Below, one piece after another: positions 1 to 10,190 of a stretch of DNA of 64,000 nucleotides. Location of the stretch: NCBI RefSeq assembly GCF_001665625.1, contig NZ_LZSY01000107.1:24431-88430 (forward strand). The letters are read 5' to 3'. A model generated the notes under the pieces. It did not search any database and was not told the DNA's origin. It saw nothing but the letters and a program-made list of their open reading frames with translations. A program made the position numbers and the translations under genes. Source of the DNA: Mycolicibacterium peregrinum (GTDB lineage: Bacteria > Actinomycetota > Actinomycetes > Mycobacteriales > Mycobacteriaceae). Within the stretch, counting starts at the first letter, position 1. Every line of letters begins with the position of its first letter.

Positions 1-3000
1 TGCCACCGGTGAGATCTTCCAATTGGGCTGAGGCCCAAGGCAAGCCATTCTTGTTCACCCGACGGTTGACCGAGGCCAGGATGCCACCGACCACCACCTG
101 CGCATCGTTGGCGACATCGCCGTCGAGAATCGCCGGAATCTGGGTGTCGACCTGGTTGGCCAGCAGGTGGGCAATCCCGTTGAGCGGATGGCCGGACACG
201 TACAGCCCCAGCATCTCGCGTTCGAGCGCCAGCTTGTGCTTGTCCTCCCATTCCTCCTCGGGCACGCGGATGGTGAACACCGCGTCGGTGCCGCCGCCGT
301 CGTCAGCACCGCCGAACAGGTCGAACTGGCCCATCGCCTCGGCCTTCTTGGTGCCGAGCACCGAGTCGACAGCGTCGGTGTGCACCAGGAACAGCCCCTT
401 GCGGGGGTGGCCGAGCGAATCGAACGCACCCGCCTTCACCAATGATTCGGTGACCTTCTTGTTGCAGGCCGCGATATCGATCTTGTTGAGGTAGTCGGAG
501 AAGTCGGCGTACTTGCCCTTCTCGGTACGGGTACTGATCAGCGACGCAACGACATTCGCGCCGACGTTGCGGATGGCCCCCAGACCGAACCGGATGTCAT
601 CGCCCACCGAGGCGAAGTTCTGCACCGACTCGTTGACGTCGGGCGGCAGGACCGTGATGCCGAGACGACGGCAGTCGGCCAGATAGACCGCGGCCTTGTC
701 CTTGTCGTCACCGACCGAGGTGAGCAGACCGGCCATGTACTCGGCGGGATAGTTCGCCTTGAGGTAGGCCGTCCAGTACGACACCAGGCCGTAGCCGGCC
801 GCGTGCGACTTGTTGAACGCATACCCGGCGAACGGAAGGATGGTGTCCCACAGGGCTTTCACCGCGGCTTCGGAGAACCCGTTGGCGGTCATGCCCTCCT
901 TGAAGCCCTTGTACTCGGCCTCGAGCACTTCGAGCTTCTTCTTACCCATGGCCTTGCGGAGCGCATCGGCCTTACCCATGGTGTAGGAGGCGACCTTCTG
1001 CGCGATGAACATGATCTGCTCTTGGTAGACGATCAGGCCGTAGGTCTCGGCGAGGATCTCCTTGAGCGGCTCTTCGAGCTCAGGATGGATGGGCTTGATG
1101 GCCTGGCGACCGTTCTTACGGTCCGCGTAATCGTTGTGGGCGTTCATGCCCATCGGGCCGGGGCGGTACAGCGCGAGCACCGCGACGATGTCGTTGAACC
1201 CGGTGGGCTGCATCCGGCGGAGCAGGTCACGCATGGCACTGCCGTCGAGCTGGAACACGCCAAGGGTGTCGCCGCGGCCGAGGAGTTCATAGGCGGCCGG
1301 GTCATCGAAAGGCAACGTGTCGAGGTCGAGGTCGATACCGCGGTTGGCTTTGATGTTCTCGATGCAGTCGCCGATGATCGTCAGGTTCCGCAGGCCCAGG
1401 AAGTCCATCTTCAGCAGGCCGATGGCCTCGCACGACGGATAGTCCCAGCCGGTGATGATGGCGCCGTCCTGCGGCCGTTTCCACAGCGGGATCGCGTCGA
1501 CCAACGGCTCGGAACTCATGATCACCGCGCAGGCGTGCACGCCCGCGTTACGGACCAGGCCCTCCAGGCCGCGCGCCGTCTCGAAGATGGTCCGCACATC
1601 CGGATCGGTGTCGATCAGGGCGCGGACCTCGGCGGCTTCCTTGTACCGCTCATGGTTGGGATCGGTGATCCCCGACACCGGGATGTCCTTGGCCATGATC
1701 GGCGGCGGCAGCGCCTTGGTGATGCGGTCGGCGATCGCGAAACCAGGTTGGCCGTAATGCACGCGGGCCGAGTCCTTCAGCGCCGCTTTGGTTTTGATGG
1801 TGCCGAAGGTGATGACCTGCGCCACCCGGTCACTGCCCCACTTGTTGGCCGCGTACCGCAGCATCTCGCCGCGGCGGCGGTCGTCGAAGTCGATGTCGAT
1901 ATCAGGTGCGGAGGGTCGTTCCGGGTTGAGGAACCGCTCGAACAGCAGGCCGTGCGGGATGGGATCGATGTTGGTGATGCCCATCGCGTACGCCACGAGC
2001 GATCCCGCGGCCGAGCCACGGCCGGGCCCCACCCGGATACCGACCGAACGGGCGTAGTTGATCAGGTCGGCGACGATCAGGAAGTACGACGGGAAGCCCT
2101 TGTCGCAGATGACCTTGATCTCGTAGGCAGCACGGTCGGTGTACTCGGCGGGTACGGCGTCTCCACGGAACCGCCGGTTCAGCCCCTCCGTCACCTCGTG
2201 CGTCAGCCACGATGCCTGATCGTGGCCGTCGGGCACCGGGAACACCGGCATGCGGTCGGTGGGCGCCCACACGTCGGCATAGGACTGCACCCGCTCGCCG
2301 ATCAGGACCGTGGAATCACACGCGCCCGGAACCTGCGAATCCCACAGCGCCCGCATCTCTTCGGCCGATTTGAGGAAGTAGCCGTCGCCGTCGAACTTGA
2401 AACGGTTCGGGTCCGACAGGGTCTTGCCGGTCTGGATGCACAGCAGGGCCTCGTGGTTCTGCGAGGCCTCGCGCGTCACGTAGTGGCAGTCGTTGGTGGC
2501 CAGCGGCGGAATGTTGAGCTTCTGCCCGATCTCCAGCAGGCCCTCACGGACCCGACGCTCGATGTCGAGGCCGTGGTCCATCAACTCCAGGAAGAAGTTG
2601 TCGGGGCCGAAGATCTCGCGCCATTTGGCAGCCGCCTCCAGCGCCTCCTGGCGGTGACCCAGCCGGAGCCGGGTCTGCACCTCACCGGACGGGCAACCGG
2701 TGGTCGCGATGATGCCTTCGGCATACTCGGCGATGATCTCGGCATCCATGCGCGACCACTTGCCGAGCTGACCTTCGAACGATGCCAGCGAGGACAGCTT
2801 GAAGAGGTTGCGTAGACCGGTGGCGTTCTCGGCGACCATGGTCATGTGGGTGTAGGCGCCGCTGCCCGAGACATCGTCACTCTTCTGGCTCGGGTCACCC
2901 CACTGAACCCGTTTGGTGTCGAACCGCGACGCCGGCGCGATGTAGGCCTCGATGCCGATGATCGGTTTGATGCCGGCCTTGGTTGCCGAGTTGTAGAACT

Positions 3001-3163
3001 CACTGGCGCCGAACATGTTGCCGTGGTCGGTCATACCGATCGCCGGCATGCCCAGCCGCTGAGCCTCGGCCAGCATCGGCGTGATCTTCGCAGCCCCGTC
3101 CAGCATCGAGTACTCGGTGTGGTTGTGCAGGTGTACGAAGGACCCCGAAGATGAACCGCTCAT
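1..3163 (-). CDS. dnaE1: DNA polymerase III alpha subunit DnaE1 (3' end outside window)
   Basis: This is the replicative DNA polymerase. About 1,054 N-terminal residues are present and the frame runs off the left edge. The protein begins [19 protein letters not shown], so the N-terminal PHP domain is intact (HLHNHTEYS at about 10-18, then [10 protein letters not shown]). In mycobacteria the PHP domain of DnaE1 is known to provide 3'-5' proofreading. The polymerase core follows, and the family is usually near 1,180 residues. The ATG at 3163-3161 is the first codon that keeps the PHP start. A TAGACT -10-like hexamer at 3173-3178 (minus strand) would leave a leader of only a few bases. The large open frames on the opposite strand are shadows. 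Confidence 0.97.
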   Translation of the reverse strand, partial: MSGSSSGSFVHLHNHTEYSMLDGAAKITPMLAEAQRLGMPAIGMTDHGNMFGASEFYNSATKAGIKPIIGIEAYIAPASRFDTKRVQWGDPSQKSDDVSGSGAYTHMTMVAENATGLRNLFKLSSLASFEGQLGKWSRMDAEIIAEYAEGIIATTGCPSGEVQTRLRLGHRQEALEAAAKWREIFGPDNFFLELMDHGLDIERRVREGLLEIGQKLNIPPLATNDCHYVTREASQNHEALLCIQTGKTLSDPNRFKFDGDGYFLKSAEEMRALWDSQVPGACDSTVLIGERVQSYADVWAPTDRMPVFPVPDGHDQASWLTHEVTEGLNRRFRGDAVPAEYTDRAAYEIKVICDKGFPSYFLIVADLINYARSVGIRVGPGRGSAAGSLVAYAMGITNIDPIPHGLLFERFLNPERPSAPDIDIDFDDRRRGEMLRYAANKWGSDRVAQVITFGTIKTKAALKDSARVHYGQPGFAIADRITKALPPPIMAKDIPVSGITDPNHERYKEAAEVRALIDTDPDVRTIFETARGLEGLVRNAGVHACAVIMSSEPLVDAIPLWKRPQDGAIITGWDYPSCEAIGLLKMDFLGLRNLTIIGDCIENIKANRGIDLDLDTLPFDDPAAYELLGRGDTLGVFQLDGSAMRDLLRRMQPTGFNDIVAVLALYRPGPMGMNAHNDYADRKNGRQAIKPIHPELEEPLKEILAETYGLIVYQEQIMFIAQKVASYTMGKADALRKAMGKKKLEVLEAEYKGFKEGMTANGFSEAAVKALWDTILPFAGYAFNKSHAAGYGLVSYWTAYLKANYPAEYMAGLLTSVGDDKDKAAVYLADCRRLGITVLPPDVNESVQNFASVGDDIRFGLGAIRNVGANVVASLISTRTEKGKYADFSDYLNKIDIAACNKKVTESLVKAGAFDSLGHPRKGLFLVHTDAVDSVLGTKKAEAMGQFDLFGGADDGGGTDAVFTIRVPEEEWEDKHKLALEREMLGLYVSGHPLNGIAHLLANQVDTQIPAILDGDVANDAQVVVGGILASVNRRVNKNGLPWASAQLEDLTGG

Positions 3164-3233
3164 AGAGTGGCCAGTCTATTGCCGACCACCGACACCCTCC
3201 GGGCGTGTCGCCACGCGTGTCTGCGCCGAGGTT

Positions 3234-3878
3234 TCAGCGATCACGATCAGCGATCGACAGCAACCCGTTTCCGATCACCTGATGCAGTTGCTTGGCTATC
3301 GCCGGCACATCAACCGGCCGGCCCTGCCAACCACTGTAGGCACCCACTCCCCACATCATCGCGTACAGCAGTTCGACCAGGGTCGCCGGCTCGGTGTACG
3401 GGGACACCTCGCGTCGGGCGATCGCCTCGGTGACCACCTCGCCGAGGAACCCGCGGGTGGCCGCGACGGTGGCGGCGGGCAGGCCCGGGTGCCGGTAGGC
3501 CTCAAGCCGCGCATTGGCCAGGAACCCGACCACAGCCTGGTCCCGATGCCACACCGCCACCACCGCATCGATGTAGGCATGCAACCGATCCAACGTTCCT
3601 TCATGCTGTTTCGCCACGCGAATGCACGAAACGACGACATCGTGCGCCTGCTGGAGCAGCGCGCTGTAGAGCTCTTCGCGGCTGGCGAAGTAATAGTTGA
3701 GGGTCGGGCGGCTCAGACCACTGCGATTCGCGATCTCCTGGAATGTCGCCGCCGCGTAGCCGCGCTCGTTGATGACTTCATAGGCCGCGTGCAGGATGCG
3801 TTCACGGGTTTGCGCAGCGTCGGCGCCAACCGGCCTACCGGGCCGACGAGCGGCCCGAGGCCCGCTTCGCACAGTCAT
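3234..3878 (-). CDS. TetR/AcrR family transcriptional regulator
   Basis: The gene encodes 214 residues. The N-terminal helix-turn-helix spans about residues 20-70 and contains RERILHAAYEVINERGY, then FQEIANRSGLSRPTLNYYF, the classic TetR recognition region. The remainder is a helical ligand-binding domain with no motif that names the ligand. It stands alone between dnaE1 and the sigma-factor pair, all on the minus strand. A promoter with its -10 seven bases before the ATG suggests a leaderless mRNA. The target genes are unknown. Confidence 0.9.
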   Translation of the reverse strand: MTVRSGPRAARRPGRPVGADAAQTRERILHAAYEVINERGYAAATFQEIANRSGLSRPTLNYYFASREELYSALLQQAHDVVVSCIRVAKQHEGTLDRLHAYIDAVVAVWHRDQAVVGFLANARLEAYRHPGLPAATVAATRGFLGEVVTEAIARREVSPYTEPATLVELLYAMMWGVGAYSGWQGRPVDVPAIAKQLHQVIGNGLLSIADRDR

Positions 3879-3885
3879 TCAGCAA

Positions 3886-3914
3886 ACACTATGACATTGC
3901 CAGAATGAGGTCAA
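3886..3914 (-). promoter_or_regulatory. Putative leaderless promoter of the TetR gene
   Basis: On the minus strand TTGACC (3914-3909) is followed by a 17-base spacer and TAGTGT (3891-3886), then seven bases to the ATG at 3878. Both hexamers and the spacing fit a housekeeping mycobacterial promoter, with transcription starting at the A of the ATG. Confidence 0.6.
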
Positions 3915-3946
3915 AAGATGCGTTCGCAAAGAGTCTCCCAGATGGG

Positions 3947-5278
3947 TCACGACCCCGGTCCGGTCTGGCCGGTCGATCGGAGCCCCATCAGCCGTCCGGC
4001 CAAGTAGGTCCGCACCGCATCGTCGGCGGTCAGTTCGATGGCACGGCGGTATGCCGCGGCCGCCTCGTCGACCCGTCCTGCCTCGGCGAGAAGATGCCCG
4101 CGGGTGACCCACGCCGGCTGAAACACTCCGGCGGAGCGGTCGGCGATCGTGTCGAGGGTGCGTAGTCCGGCGTCAGCGCCGTCGATTTCGCCGTCCAGGG
4201 CCGCCAAAGCCACAGCCGCTCCCAGTGACGGCCCGACCCGCATCAGCGCCCGATACAACTTGCGCAGCGCATGCCGGTCGACGTCGGGGGCGCAGTGCGC
4301 CGATTGAATCGCGGCCTCGTACTGGAACCGGCCCGGACGCGCGAAGCCGTGTGCACGGGCAAGCAGGCGCTCCCCCCGCGCGCGCAGCTCGCCGTCCCAC
4401 CGATCCCGGCTCTGATCGTCCAACGCCACGAAGTTGCCGTCCGAGTCGAGGCGCGCGGGACGACGTGCCTCGCACAGACACATCAGTGCGGCCAGGCCCA
4501 GAACCTCGGGCTCCTCGGGCAACAACTCGACGAGCACCATGGCCAGGTGCAGGGCCTCGGACGACAGCGATTCGACGGTCGTTGTCTGCGGGACGGACAG
4601 CCAGTCGATCGAGTAAGCGCCGTAGACCGCTTCGAGTACCTCGGGTAGCCGCGCATCGAGGTCGGCGCGCTCCGGCAGGGTGAACGGGATCCCGGTGTCC
4701 CGAATGCGCTTCTTGGCCCGCACCAGTCGTTGCGCCATGGTTGCCGGGGCAACCGCGAAGGCCGAGGCGAAGGCGGCGGCCTCCACCCCCAGAACCGTCT
4801 GCAGCATCAACGGGGTGCGGATGTCGGCGGCGATGGCCGGATGGGCGCACACCAGCATGAGTTCGAGCCGACAGTCGGGAATCACCGCCGCGGGGTCCGC
4901 CATCTCCCAGGCGACGTCGTGGTCCTCGGTCCATGGCCCGGTCAGCCGATAGGCAGGCGATTTCCACATGTCCCGCAGTCGATTTCGCGCCACGGTCACC
5001 AACCACGCCTCGGGATTGGCCGGAACGCCGTCGCGTGGCCACCGCTGCAGGGCGCGTTCGAGCGCGTCGGCCAAGGCGTCCTCGGCCGCGGCGATGTCGC
5101 GGCTCTGGGCGGCCAGCAACGCAAGCAGTCGGCCGTAGGACCGGCCGACCACCTGCGCGAGGCGCGCCGAGGCCGGTGTGTTCAGGGGGCGTACCAGCCC
5201 CGGCCACTGCGATAGGTCACGGCGACGGGCCTGATCTCGATCGAACCCCACGCCGCGGCGGGGCATTTCGCCGCCCAC
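3947..5278 (-). CDS. ECF42-type RNA polymerase sigma factor (DUF6596)
   Basis: This is an extracytoplasmic-function sigma factor. Region 2 lies at about residues 50-105 (AAEDALADALERALQRWP, then EAWLVTVARNRLRDMW). A region-4-like helix-turn-helix lies at about 170-215 (AFAVAPATMAQRLVRAKKRI). The long C-terminal extension with a TPR-like segment (AGRVDEAAAAYRRAIELT) is typical of ECF42 proteins. These lack an anti-sigma factor and sit beside DGPF proteins, as here. The start is uncertain. The ATG at 5278 overlaps the upstream gene by 97 bases, and sigma homology begins only near residue 43 (GTG at 5152). A CTG at 5185 would give a 4-base CTGA overlap with the upstream stop, so the true start probably lies between 5185 and 5152. 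Confidence 0.9.
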   Translation of the reverse strand: MGGEMPRRGVGFDRDQARRRDLSQWPGLVRPLNTPASARLAQVVGRSYGRLLALLAAQSRDIAAAEDALADALERALQRWPRDGVPANPEAWLVTVARNRLRDMWKSPAYRLTGPWTEDHDVAWEMADPAAVIPDCRLELMLVCAHPAIAADIRTPLMLQTVLGVEAAAFASAFAVAPATMAQRLVRAKKRIRDTGIPFTLPERADLDARLPEVLEAVYGAYSIDWLSVPQTTTVESLSSEALHLAMVLVELLPEEPEVLGLAALMCLCEARRPARLDSDGNFVALDDQSRDRWDGELRARGERLLARAHGFARPGRFQYEAAIQSAHCAPDVDRHALRKLYRALMRVGPSLGAAVALAALDGEIDGADAGLRTLDTIADRSAGVFQPAWVTRGHLLAEAGRVDEAAAAYRRAIELTADDAVRTYLAGRLMGLRSTGQTGPGS

Positions 5279-5559
5279 GCCAATGCCGCATCGAGATCGG
5301 GCACGTCGATCACGAACACGCCGCCCAACCGCTCTCTGGTGTCGGCGAACGGGCCGTCCTGGATCTCGACGGCACCGGTACGTGCGGTGTAGGTCGTGGA
5401 GGCTGACGCCGACTGGAGTACCTGTGTCCCGATGAGCACTCCGGCCGCGTCAAGATCGTCGGCATAGCGGGCGAATGCGGCCCGCGCCGGTTCCATGTCC
5501 TCGTCACTCAGGCCCGCCTCCGGGCCCTCCTGATAATGCATGAGTAGGCAGTACTGCAC
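5182..5559 (-). CDS. YCII/DGPF-domain protein, partner of the ECF42 sigma factor
   Basis: A small protein of 125 residues beginning MQYCLLMHYQEG. It carries the family signature DGPFADTRERLGGVFVIDVP at about residues 68-87, followed by the amphipathic DLDAALAWAAKCP. Such YCII-related proteins are consistently encoded beside ECF42 sigma factors. They are thought to influence sigma activity or act in the same stress response, but the mechanism is unsettled. It overlaps the start of the sigma gene, so the two are almost certainly co-transcribed. Confidence 0.88.
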   Translation of the reverse strand: MQYCLLMHYQEGPEAGLSDEDMEPARAAFARYADDLDAAGVLIGTQVLQSASASTTYTARTGAVEIQDGPFADTRERLGGVFVIDVPDLDAALAWAAKCPAAAWGSIEIRPVAVTYRSGRGWYAP

Positions 5560-5589
5560 GGTGTCCTCCCGGTTTCGGTTTTCAGCCTG

Positions 5590-6537
5590 TCACCGTGATG
5601 ACGATTCCGATTGCACCTGATCGACAAAGTCGGCCGAAATCTCGGCCGGCTTTTTGCGCAGCGCCCCGACCGTCATGATCACCAACGCCACCCAGATCAG
5701 GGCGAACCCGATCCACCGGCCCAACGGCATCGGCTCGTGGCCGATGAACACCCCCCAGGCCATCTGCAGCCCAGGGTTGAGATAGAACAACAGGCCCAGT
5801 GTCACCATCGGGAGGCGCTGTGCGGCCGCGGCGAACAACAGCAGCGGGACCGCGGTGACCGGCCCGGCGAGCAACAACAGCAGCGCGTGCCAGGTGCCGT
5901 GGTCGAGGAAGTTTCCCCGGCCCAGCACCTCGAGCGTGATCAGATAACCGGCCGCGAAGGGAAACGCTGCCAATGTCTCTGTGGCCACGCTCACTCTCGG
6001 GTCGGCCTGCACCACTTTCTTGATCAGGCCGTAAATGCCGAAGGACAGCGCGAGCACGACCGCGATGTATGGCGGCGCGCCCAGCTCCACGGTCAGGATC
6101 ACCACTGCGACGAGTGCGAGCACCAAGGCGACCGCCTGCCATCGGCTGATCCGTTCGCGGAACACCAGCACGCCCAGCAGCACGCTCACCAGGGGATTGA
6201 TGAAGTAGCCGAGAGCCGCGTCCACGACGTGGCCGGTGGTCACGGCATAGATGTAGGTCCCCCAGTTGACGGAGATCAACGCGGCGGCAATCAGCAGCTG
6301 TAGCCAGGTCTTCAGCGTCAACCTGCGGAGGTCACCGAGCCGCCGGGCCACCGCGAGCACCAGCAGCAGGAACACTGCGCTCCACACGATGCGGTGGGCC
6401 AGCACCTCCGGCGCTCCCGCCGGGAGTAACAACAGGAAGAAGCCGGGGCACAAACCCCACCAGATGTAGGCACCCGCACCGTAGAGCACCCCGGCGCGGG
6501 TGGCGCCGGTCTGCTGCGCGGGTGCCTGCACACCCAC
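5590..6537 (-). CDS. rarD: EamA-family transporter RarD
   Basis: A 315-residue inner-membrane protein of the drug/metabolite transporter superfamily with about ten hydrophobic segments and two EamA repeats. The opening YGAGAYIWWGLCPGFF and the segment SVNWGTYIYAVTTGHV are characteristic of the RarD subgroup. The natural substrate is unknown. The start is GTG at 6537. It follows the pseudouridine synthase gene by two bases, suggesting one transcript with lspA and the synthase. Confidence 0.9.
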   Translation of the reverse strand: MGVQAPAQQTGATRAGVLYGAGAYIWWGLCPGFFLLLLPAGAPEVLAHRIVWSAVFLLLVLAVARRLGDLRRLTLKTWLQLLIAAALISVNWGTYIYAVTTGHVVDAALGYFINPLVSVLLGVLVFRERISRWQAVALVLALVAVVILTVELGAPPYIAVVLALSFGIYGLIKKVVQADPRVSVATETLAAFPFAAGYLITLEVLGRGNFLDHGTWHALLLLLAGPVTAVPLLLFAAAAQRLPMVTLGLLFYLNPGLQMAWGVFIGHEPMPLGRWIGFALIWVALVIMTVGALRKKPAEISADFVDQVQSESSSR

Positions 6538-6539
6538 CG

Positions 6540-7463
6540 CTAGTGGCGGCGCAGAACGTCGAGGGCAGCCTGCAGGTCAGCCGGATACGGACTGGTGATC
6601 TCGATGCGGCGGCCGTCGGCCGGATGGGCGAAGGCCAGCGACCGGGCATGCAGCCATTGACGTTCCAGCCCAAGCTTTTTCGCCAACGTCGGGTCGGCGC
6701 CGTAGGTCATGTCGCCGCAACACGGGTGGTGCAGCGCGGAGAAGTGCACGCGGATCTGATGTGTGCGGCCGGTCTCCAGGTGGACGTCCAGCAGGCTGGC
6801 GGCCTGGAACGCCTCCAGGGTGTCGTAGTGGGTGATGCTGTGACGTCCGCCCTCGACGACCGCGAACTTCCAGTCGTGACCACGATGCCGCCCGATGGGG
6901 GCATCGATGGTTCCGCTCGACGGATCGGGGTGTCCCTGCACCAGCGCGTGGTACCGCTTGTCCACGGTGCGTTGCTTGAACGCCCGCTTGAGCACGGTGT
7001 ACGCCCGCTCCGACAACGCCACGACCATGACTCCGGAGGTGCCGACATCGAGTCGGTGCACGATGCCCTGGCGTTCGTGGATGCCCGAGGTGCTGATCCG
7101 GAACCCGGCGGCGGCCAGCCCGCCCAGGACCGTCGGGCCATGCCAACCCACGGTCGCATGCGCGGCCACACCCGGCGGCTTGTCCACGGCCACGATGTCG
7201 TCGTCTGAGTAGAGGATGCCCATGCCCTCGATGTCGACCGGGGTGTTCTCGACCGGTGGGGGCGCCTCAGGAAGCCGAACTTCCAGCCATGCCCCGGCGA
7301 CGAGCTTGTCGGATTTGGCTGCCGGCGCGCCGTCGATATCGACACCGCCGTCCTCGGCCATCGCTGCCACCGCGGTACGCGACAGCCCCAGGAGCCGGGC
7401 CAGGCCGGCGTCGACCCGCATTCCCGCCAGGCCCTCGGGCACCGGCATCGACCGGGTGGTCAC
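6540..7463 (-). CDS. RluA-family ribosomal RNA pseudouridine synthase
   Basis: A 307-residue enzyme that isomerises uridine to pseudouridine in rRNA. An N-terminal S4 RNA-binding domain lies at about 18-80 ([19 protein letters not shown]). The catalytic domain contains [15 protein letters not shown] near residue 137, whose aspartate is the catalytic residue, and [12 protein letters not shown] further on. It is closest to the RluD type. The GTG start at 7463 overlaps the TAG stop of lspA by one base. The lspA-synthase order is the same as in M. tuberculosis (Rv1539-Rv1540). Confidence 0.95.
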   Translation of the reverse strand: MTTRSMPVPEGLAGMRVDAGLARLLGLSRTAVAAMAEDGGVDIDGAPAAKSDKLVAGAWLEVRLPEAPPPVENTPVDIEGMGILYSDDDIVAVDKPPGVAAHATVGWHGPTVLGGLAAAGFRISTSGIHERQGIVHRLDVGTSGVMVVALSERAYTVLKRAFKQRTVDKRYHALVQGHPDPSSGTIDAPIGRHRGHDWKFAVVEGGRHSITHYDTLEAFQAASLLDVHLETGRTHQIRVHFSALHHPCCGDMTYGADPTLAKKLGLERQWLHARSLAFAHPADGRRIEITSPYPADLQAALDVLRRH

Positions 7464-8170
7464 TATGACGTCTCGGCCTGGCGCCCGACCGCGCTCGACT
7501 CGTCTTCGGCCGCAGTCTCCGGATCGGCGTCATCAACCTTCTCGGACTGATCATCGTCGGCCGCTTTGTCGTCGCCCGCTTTGTCGTCGGCGTCGTCGTT
7601 CAGGCGCCGCCGCCCGACGGTATCGAAGTCGAATCCGAACAACGAGAGCGCCACCAACAGGATCGCGCCCCCGACCACCGCCGGATCGGCCACGTTGAAC
7701 ACCGGCCACCAGCCGACCGAGAAGAAGTCCACCACGTGCCCACGGAGCGGTCCGGGGGCACGGAAGAAGCGGTCGATCAGGTTTCCCGTCGCACCGCCCA
7801 GGATCATCCCGAGACCGATCGCCCACCACGGAGAGACCAGACGGCGGCCCATCCAGACGATTCCGATCACCACTCCGGTCGCGATGAGCGTCAACACCCA
7901 GGTATATCCGGTTGCCATCGAGAACGCCGCGCCGGAGTTTCGTACCAGCGTCCAGGTCACGGTGTCACCGATGATCGACACCGGCTGTCCGGGCGTCAGC
8001 AGGCGTACCGCGAGCACCTTGGTCACCAGGTCGATGAACAGCACGACCGCGGCGACGGTGAGCAGCAGACGCAGCCGCCGCCGGGGCGGAGCAGCGGTTA
8101 CGGGGGATGGTTTCGCATCCCCGGTTGCGTCGGTCACCGGCTCTACCGGGCCTGACGTTTCATCAGTCAC
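7463..8170 (-). CDS. lspA: Lipoprotein signal peptidase LspA
   Basis: Signal peptidase II, which cleaves prolipoprotein signal peptides ahead of the lipidated cysteine. The protein has 235 residues from GTG at 8170. Four hydrophobic segments are visible. The catalytic aspartates lie in GNLIDRF and FNVADPAV, with the family segment [15 protein letters not shown]. The last 45 or so residues form a very acidic, probably disordered tail (repeats of ADD and DDK) beyond the usual family end. An in-frame upstream start at 8215 exists but nearly meets the divergent asparaginase start (8224), so the internal GTG is preferred. Confidence 0.94.
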   Translation of the reverse strand: MTDETSGPVEPVTDATGDAKPSPVTAAPPRRRLRLLLTVAAVVLFIDLVTKVLAVRLLTPGQPVSIIGDTVTWTLVRNSGAAFSMATGYTWVLTLIATGVVIGIVWMGRRLVSPWWAIGLGMILGGATGNLIDRFFRAPGPLRGHVVDFFSVGWWPVFNVADPAVVGGAILLVALSLFGFDFDTVGRRRLNDDADDKAGDDKAADDDQSEKVDDADPETAAEDESSAVGRQAETS

Positions 8171-8223
8171 TCCCCCATCATCCCAAACAGTCGAGCCGGG
8201 ACAATTGCGGGACAATCTGGACC

Positions 8224-9195
8224 GTGACGGAGACCGTGACAGGAGCTGTGGCGCCGCGCCGCCGCGTCGTCGTGATCACCACCGGCGGCACCATCTCGAC
8301 CAGCACCGACCACGCCGGGATCCGGCGTCCGACGCGTGCCGGGGCCGAGCTGACGGCCCGGCTGGCGGTTGACGCGGACGTCGAGATCGTCGATGTGCTC
8401 TCGACCGACAGCGCCCTGCTGACACCTGCGAACTGGGACGTGATCCGAGCGGCGGCCGGCGCCGCAGCGGCCCGGGCCGAGGGCGTCGTCATCACGCACG
8501 GAACCGACAGCCTGGAGGAAACCGCGCTGTGGCTCGACCTCACCTACGGCGGAGCCGTGCCGGTGGTACTGACCGGGTCGCAGCGCAGCGCCGACGCGCC
8601 CGACGCCGACGGTCCCGCCAACCTGCGGCACGCCATCACCGTCGCGGCCAGTCCGCAGGCCCGGGACCTCGGGGTGGTCGTCAGCTTCGCCGGGACCGTG
8701 TGGCAACCGCTGGGTCTTCGTAAGCGTCACACCGACGAGTTGAACGCCTTCACCGGCGACGCGATCGGAACGGTCATCGATGGTCGTTTTGAAGCGGCCG
8801 CGACCAAACGTCGCACGTTTCTCGGCGAGTTGTCCGCAGCGACGGCACCGCGAGTCGACATCGTCGCCGCGTATCCGGGAGCAGACTCGACCGCCCTGGA
8901 CGCCTGCGTCGACGCCGGGGCACGCGCGGTCGTGCTCCAGGCGATGGGCTCGGGCAATGCGGGAACTGCGCTGATCGACGCGGTGCGCCGGTACTGCCGC
9001 GCCGGTGTCGTGATCGCGGTGTCGACCCGGGTTCCCGACGGCCCGGTGGTCGCGCAGTACGGACCCGGCCGGCAGTTGGTCGACGCCGGCGCCACGATGG
9101 TCCCTTGCCTGCGCCCGGCGCAGGCGCGGGTTCTGTTGATGGCCGCACTGGCTGCCGGGCGACCCGTAACGGAGGTCGTCGACGCCTGGGGTTGA
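8224..9195 (+). CDS. ansA: L-asparaginase AnsA
   Basis: A type I/II asparaginase of 323 residues that hydrolyses asparagine to aspartate and ammonia. The first catalytic threonine lies in [10 protein letters not shown] near residue 19, and the second threonine and aspartate in [13 protein letters not shown] near residue 90. There is no convincing signal peptide, so a cytoplasmic location is inferred. GTG at 8224 starts just before the conserved [10 protein letters not shown] strand, and longer in-frame starts would overlap lspA. It is divergent from lspA, as ansA (Rv1538c) is in M. tuberculosis. Confidence 0.95.
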   Translation: MTETVTGAVAPRRRVVVITTGGTISTSTDHAGIRRPTRAGAELTARLAVDADVEIVDVLSTDSALLTPANWDVIRAAAGAAAARAEGVVITHGTDSLEETALWLDLTYGGAVPVVLTGSQRSADAPDADGPANLRHAITVAASPQARDLGVVVSFAGTVWQPLGLRKRHTDELNAFTGDAIGTVIDGRFEAAATKRRTFLGELSAATAPRVDIVAAYPGADSTALDACVDAGARAVVLQAMGSGNAGTALIDAVRRYCRAGVVIAVSTRVPDGPVVAQYGPGRQLVDAGATMVPCLRPAQARVLLMAALAAGRPVTEVVDAWG

Positions 9196-9218
9196 CGACC
9201 TGTGCTGAAATAGCGAAC

Positions 9219-9689
9219 GTGCGTTTCCACATTGTGGCGGCAGCTGCCGTCGGCCTATCGGTGTTCGGCCCGCTTCCGACCGCGCAGGCTTGGCCGTGGC
9301 CGCCGCCACCTGGGATCGAGGACATCGACGGCTACCCGATCGCCGAGGGCAACTACACCTCGCCCACCGATTTCTACGGGCTGTACTTCCAGACCCCAGA
9401 CGGTCGGTACTGCGGAATCCTTCCCAACCGCGGTCCGGTCGGGTGCGACGCGGTGCCCGCGGATGCACCCGAGGGCATGAACCAGACCTTCGTCGAGGCC
9501 GGAGCACCGGCGTCCTACCGCTATTCGGGGAGCAAGCTGTTCACCCGGGATGTAGGCGTGCTGCCCGCAGGCTATCGACTGGAGAACTGGGAGGCCGCCT
9601 GCGCTGTCACCCACGAGGGCACACTGATCTGCAAAACGTCCGGCCGGCACGGCTTTTCGCTCGATGCCGCTTCCGGCGTGCTCTGGTAG
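9219..9689 (+). CDS. Small secreted four-cysteine protein, copy 1 of a tandem pair
   Basis: Predicted exported protein of 156 residues with an N-terminal signal peptide (hydrophobic HIVAAAAVGLSVFG, then AQA as a plausible cleavage site). Four cysteines sit at positions conserved in its neighbour (YCGI, VGCDAV, AACAV, LICK), suggesting two disulfides. It also shows SPTDFYG and FTRDVGVLP. Such proteins are common and uncharacterised in mycobacteria, and I assign no function. The GTG at 9219 gives an N-terminus (MRFHIV) matching the paralogue. Confidence 0.8.
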   Translation: MRFHIVAAAAVGLSVFGPLPTAQAWPWPPPPGIEDIDGYPIAEGNYTSPTDFYGLYFQTPDGRYCGILPNRGPVGCDAVPADAPEGMNQTFVEAGAPASYRYSGSKLFTRDVGVLPAGYRLENWEAACAVTHEGTLICKTSGRHGFSLDAASGVLW

Positions 9690-9728
9690 TCGGCCACGGG
9701 GGTTGACGGCGTCGGTTCAATGGAACCT

Positions 9729-10190
9729 ATGCGCCATCACCTCATGGCAATTGCGGCGATCGGCCTGCTCACGCTGACACCGGCCCCGACCGCGGCAGCG
9801 GAGCCACCACCCGGCGCCGACGACATCGACAGCTATCCCAAAGCAGAGGGGCATTACAGCTCACCCACCGACTTCTACGGCGTGTTCTTCCGTACCCCGG
9901 ACGGCCGGCATTGCGGAATCGGACCCAACGGCGGACCGGTCGGTTGCGACGCAGTGCCGATCGATGCACCGGCGGGCAGCAACCAGATCTTCGTCAACAG
10001 TGGCGGGCCCGCCTCCTACCGCCACTCCGACACGGCCTCGTTCACGCGCGATGTCGACGTGCTGCCCGAGGGGCATCGGTTGGAGAACTGGGGCGCGAGT
10101 TGTGGGGTCGGCTATCAGGGCACGGTGACGTGCAAGACGTATGGCGAGCACGGCTTCATCCTGAATGCCACCTACGGCGTGCTCTGGTAG
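9729..10190 (+). CDS. Small secreted four-cysteine protein, copy 2 of a tandem pair
   Basis: A 153-residue paralogue of the preceding gene, roughly two-thirds identical by eye. It has a signal peptide ([19 protein letters not shown]), the same four cysteines and the same GVLW end. An ATG at 9720 is in frame, but ATG at 9729 starts MRHHLM, matching MRFHIV in copy 1 at the same distance from a shared upstream TTGACG. Its last 19 bases overlap the convergent dinB gene. The function is unknown. Confidence 0.8.
   Translation: MRHHLMAIAAIGLLTLTPAPTAAAEPPPGADDIDSYPKAEGHYSSPTDFYGVFFRTPDGRHCGIGPNGGPVGCDAVPIDAPAGSNQIFVNSGGPASYRHSDTASFTRDVDVLPEGHRLENWGASCGVGYQGTVTCKTYGEHGFILNATYGVLW

Noticed and set aside
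803..2815. 670-residue open frame on the plus strand
   Set aside because: It is antisense to dnaE1, whose reading frame has clear PHP and polymerase motifs. The composition is the His/Arg/Gly-rich pattern of a high-GC shadow frame.
9192..9708. TTGACG upstream of each secreted paralogue as a -35 element
   Set aside because: In both copies it is only 20-21 bases from the start codon, too close for a promoter serving that gene. In copy 1 it includes the ansA stop codon. Its repetition is explained by the duplication.
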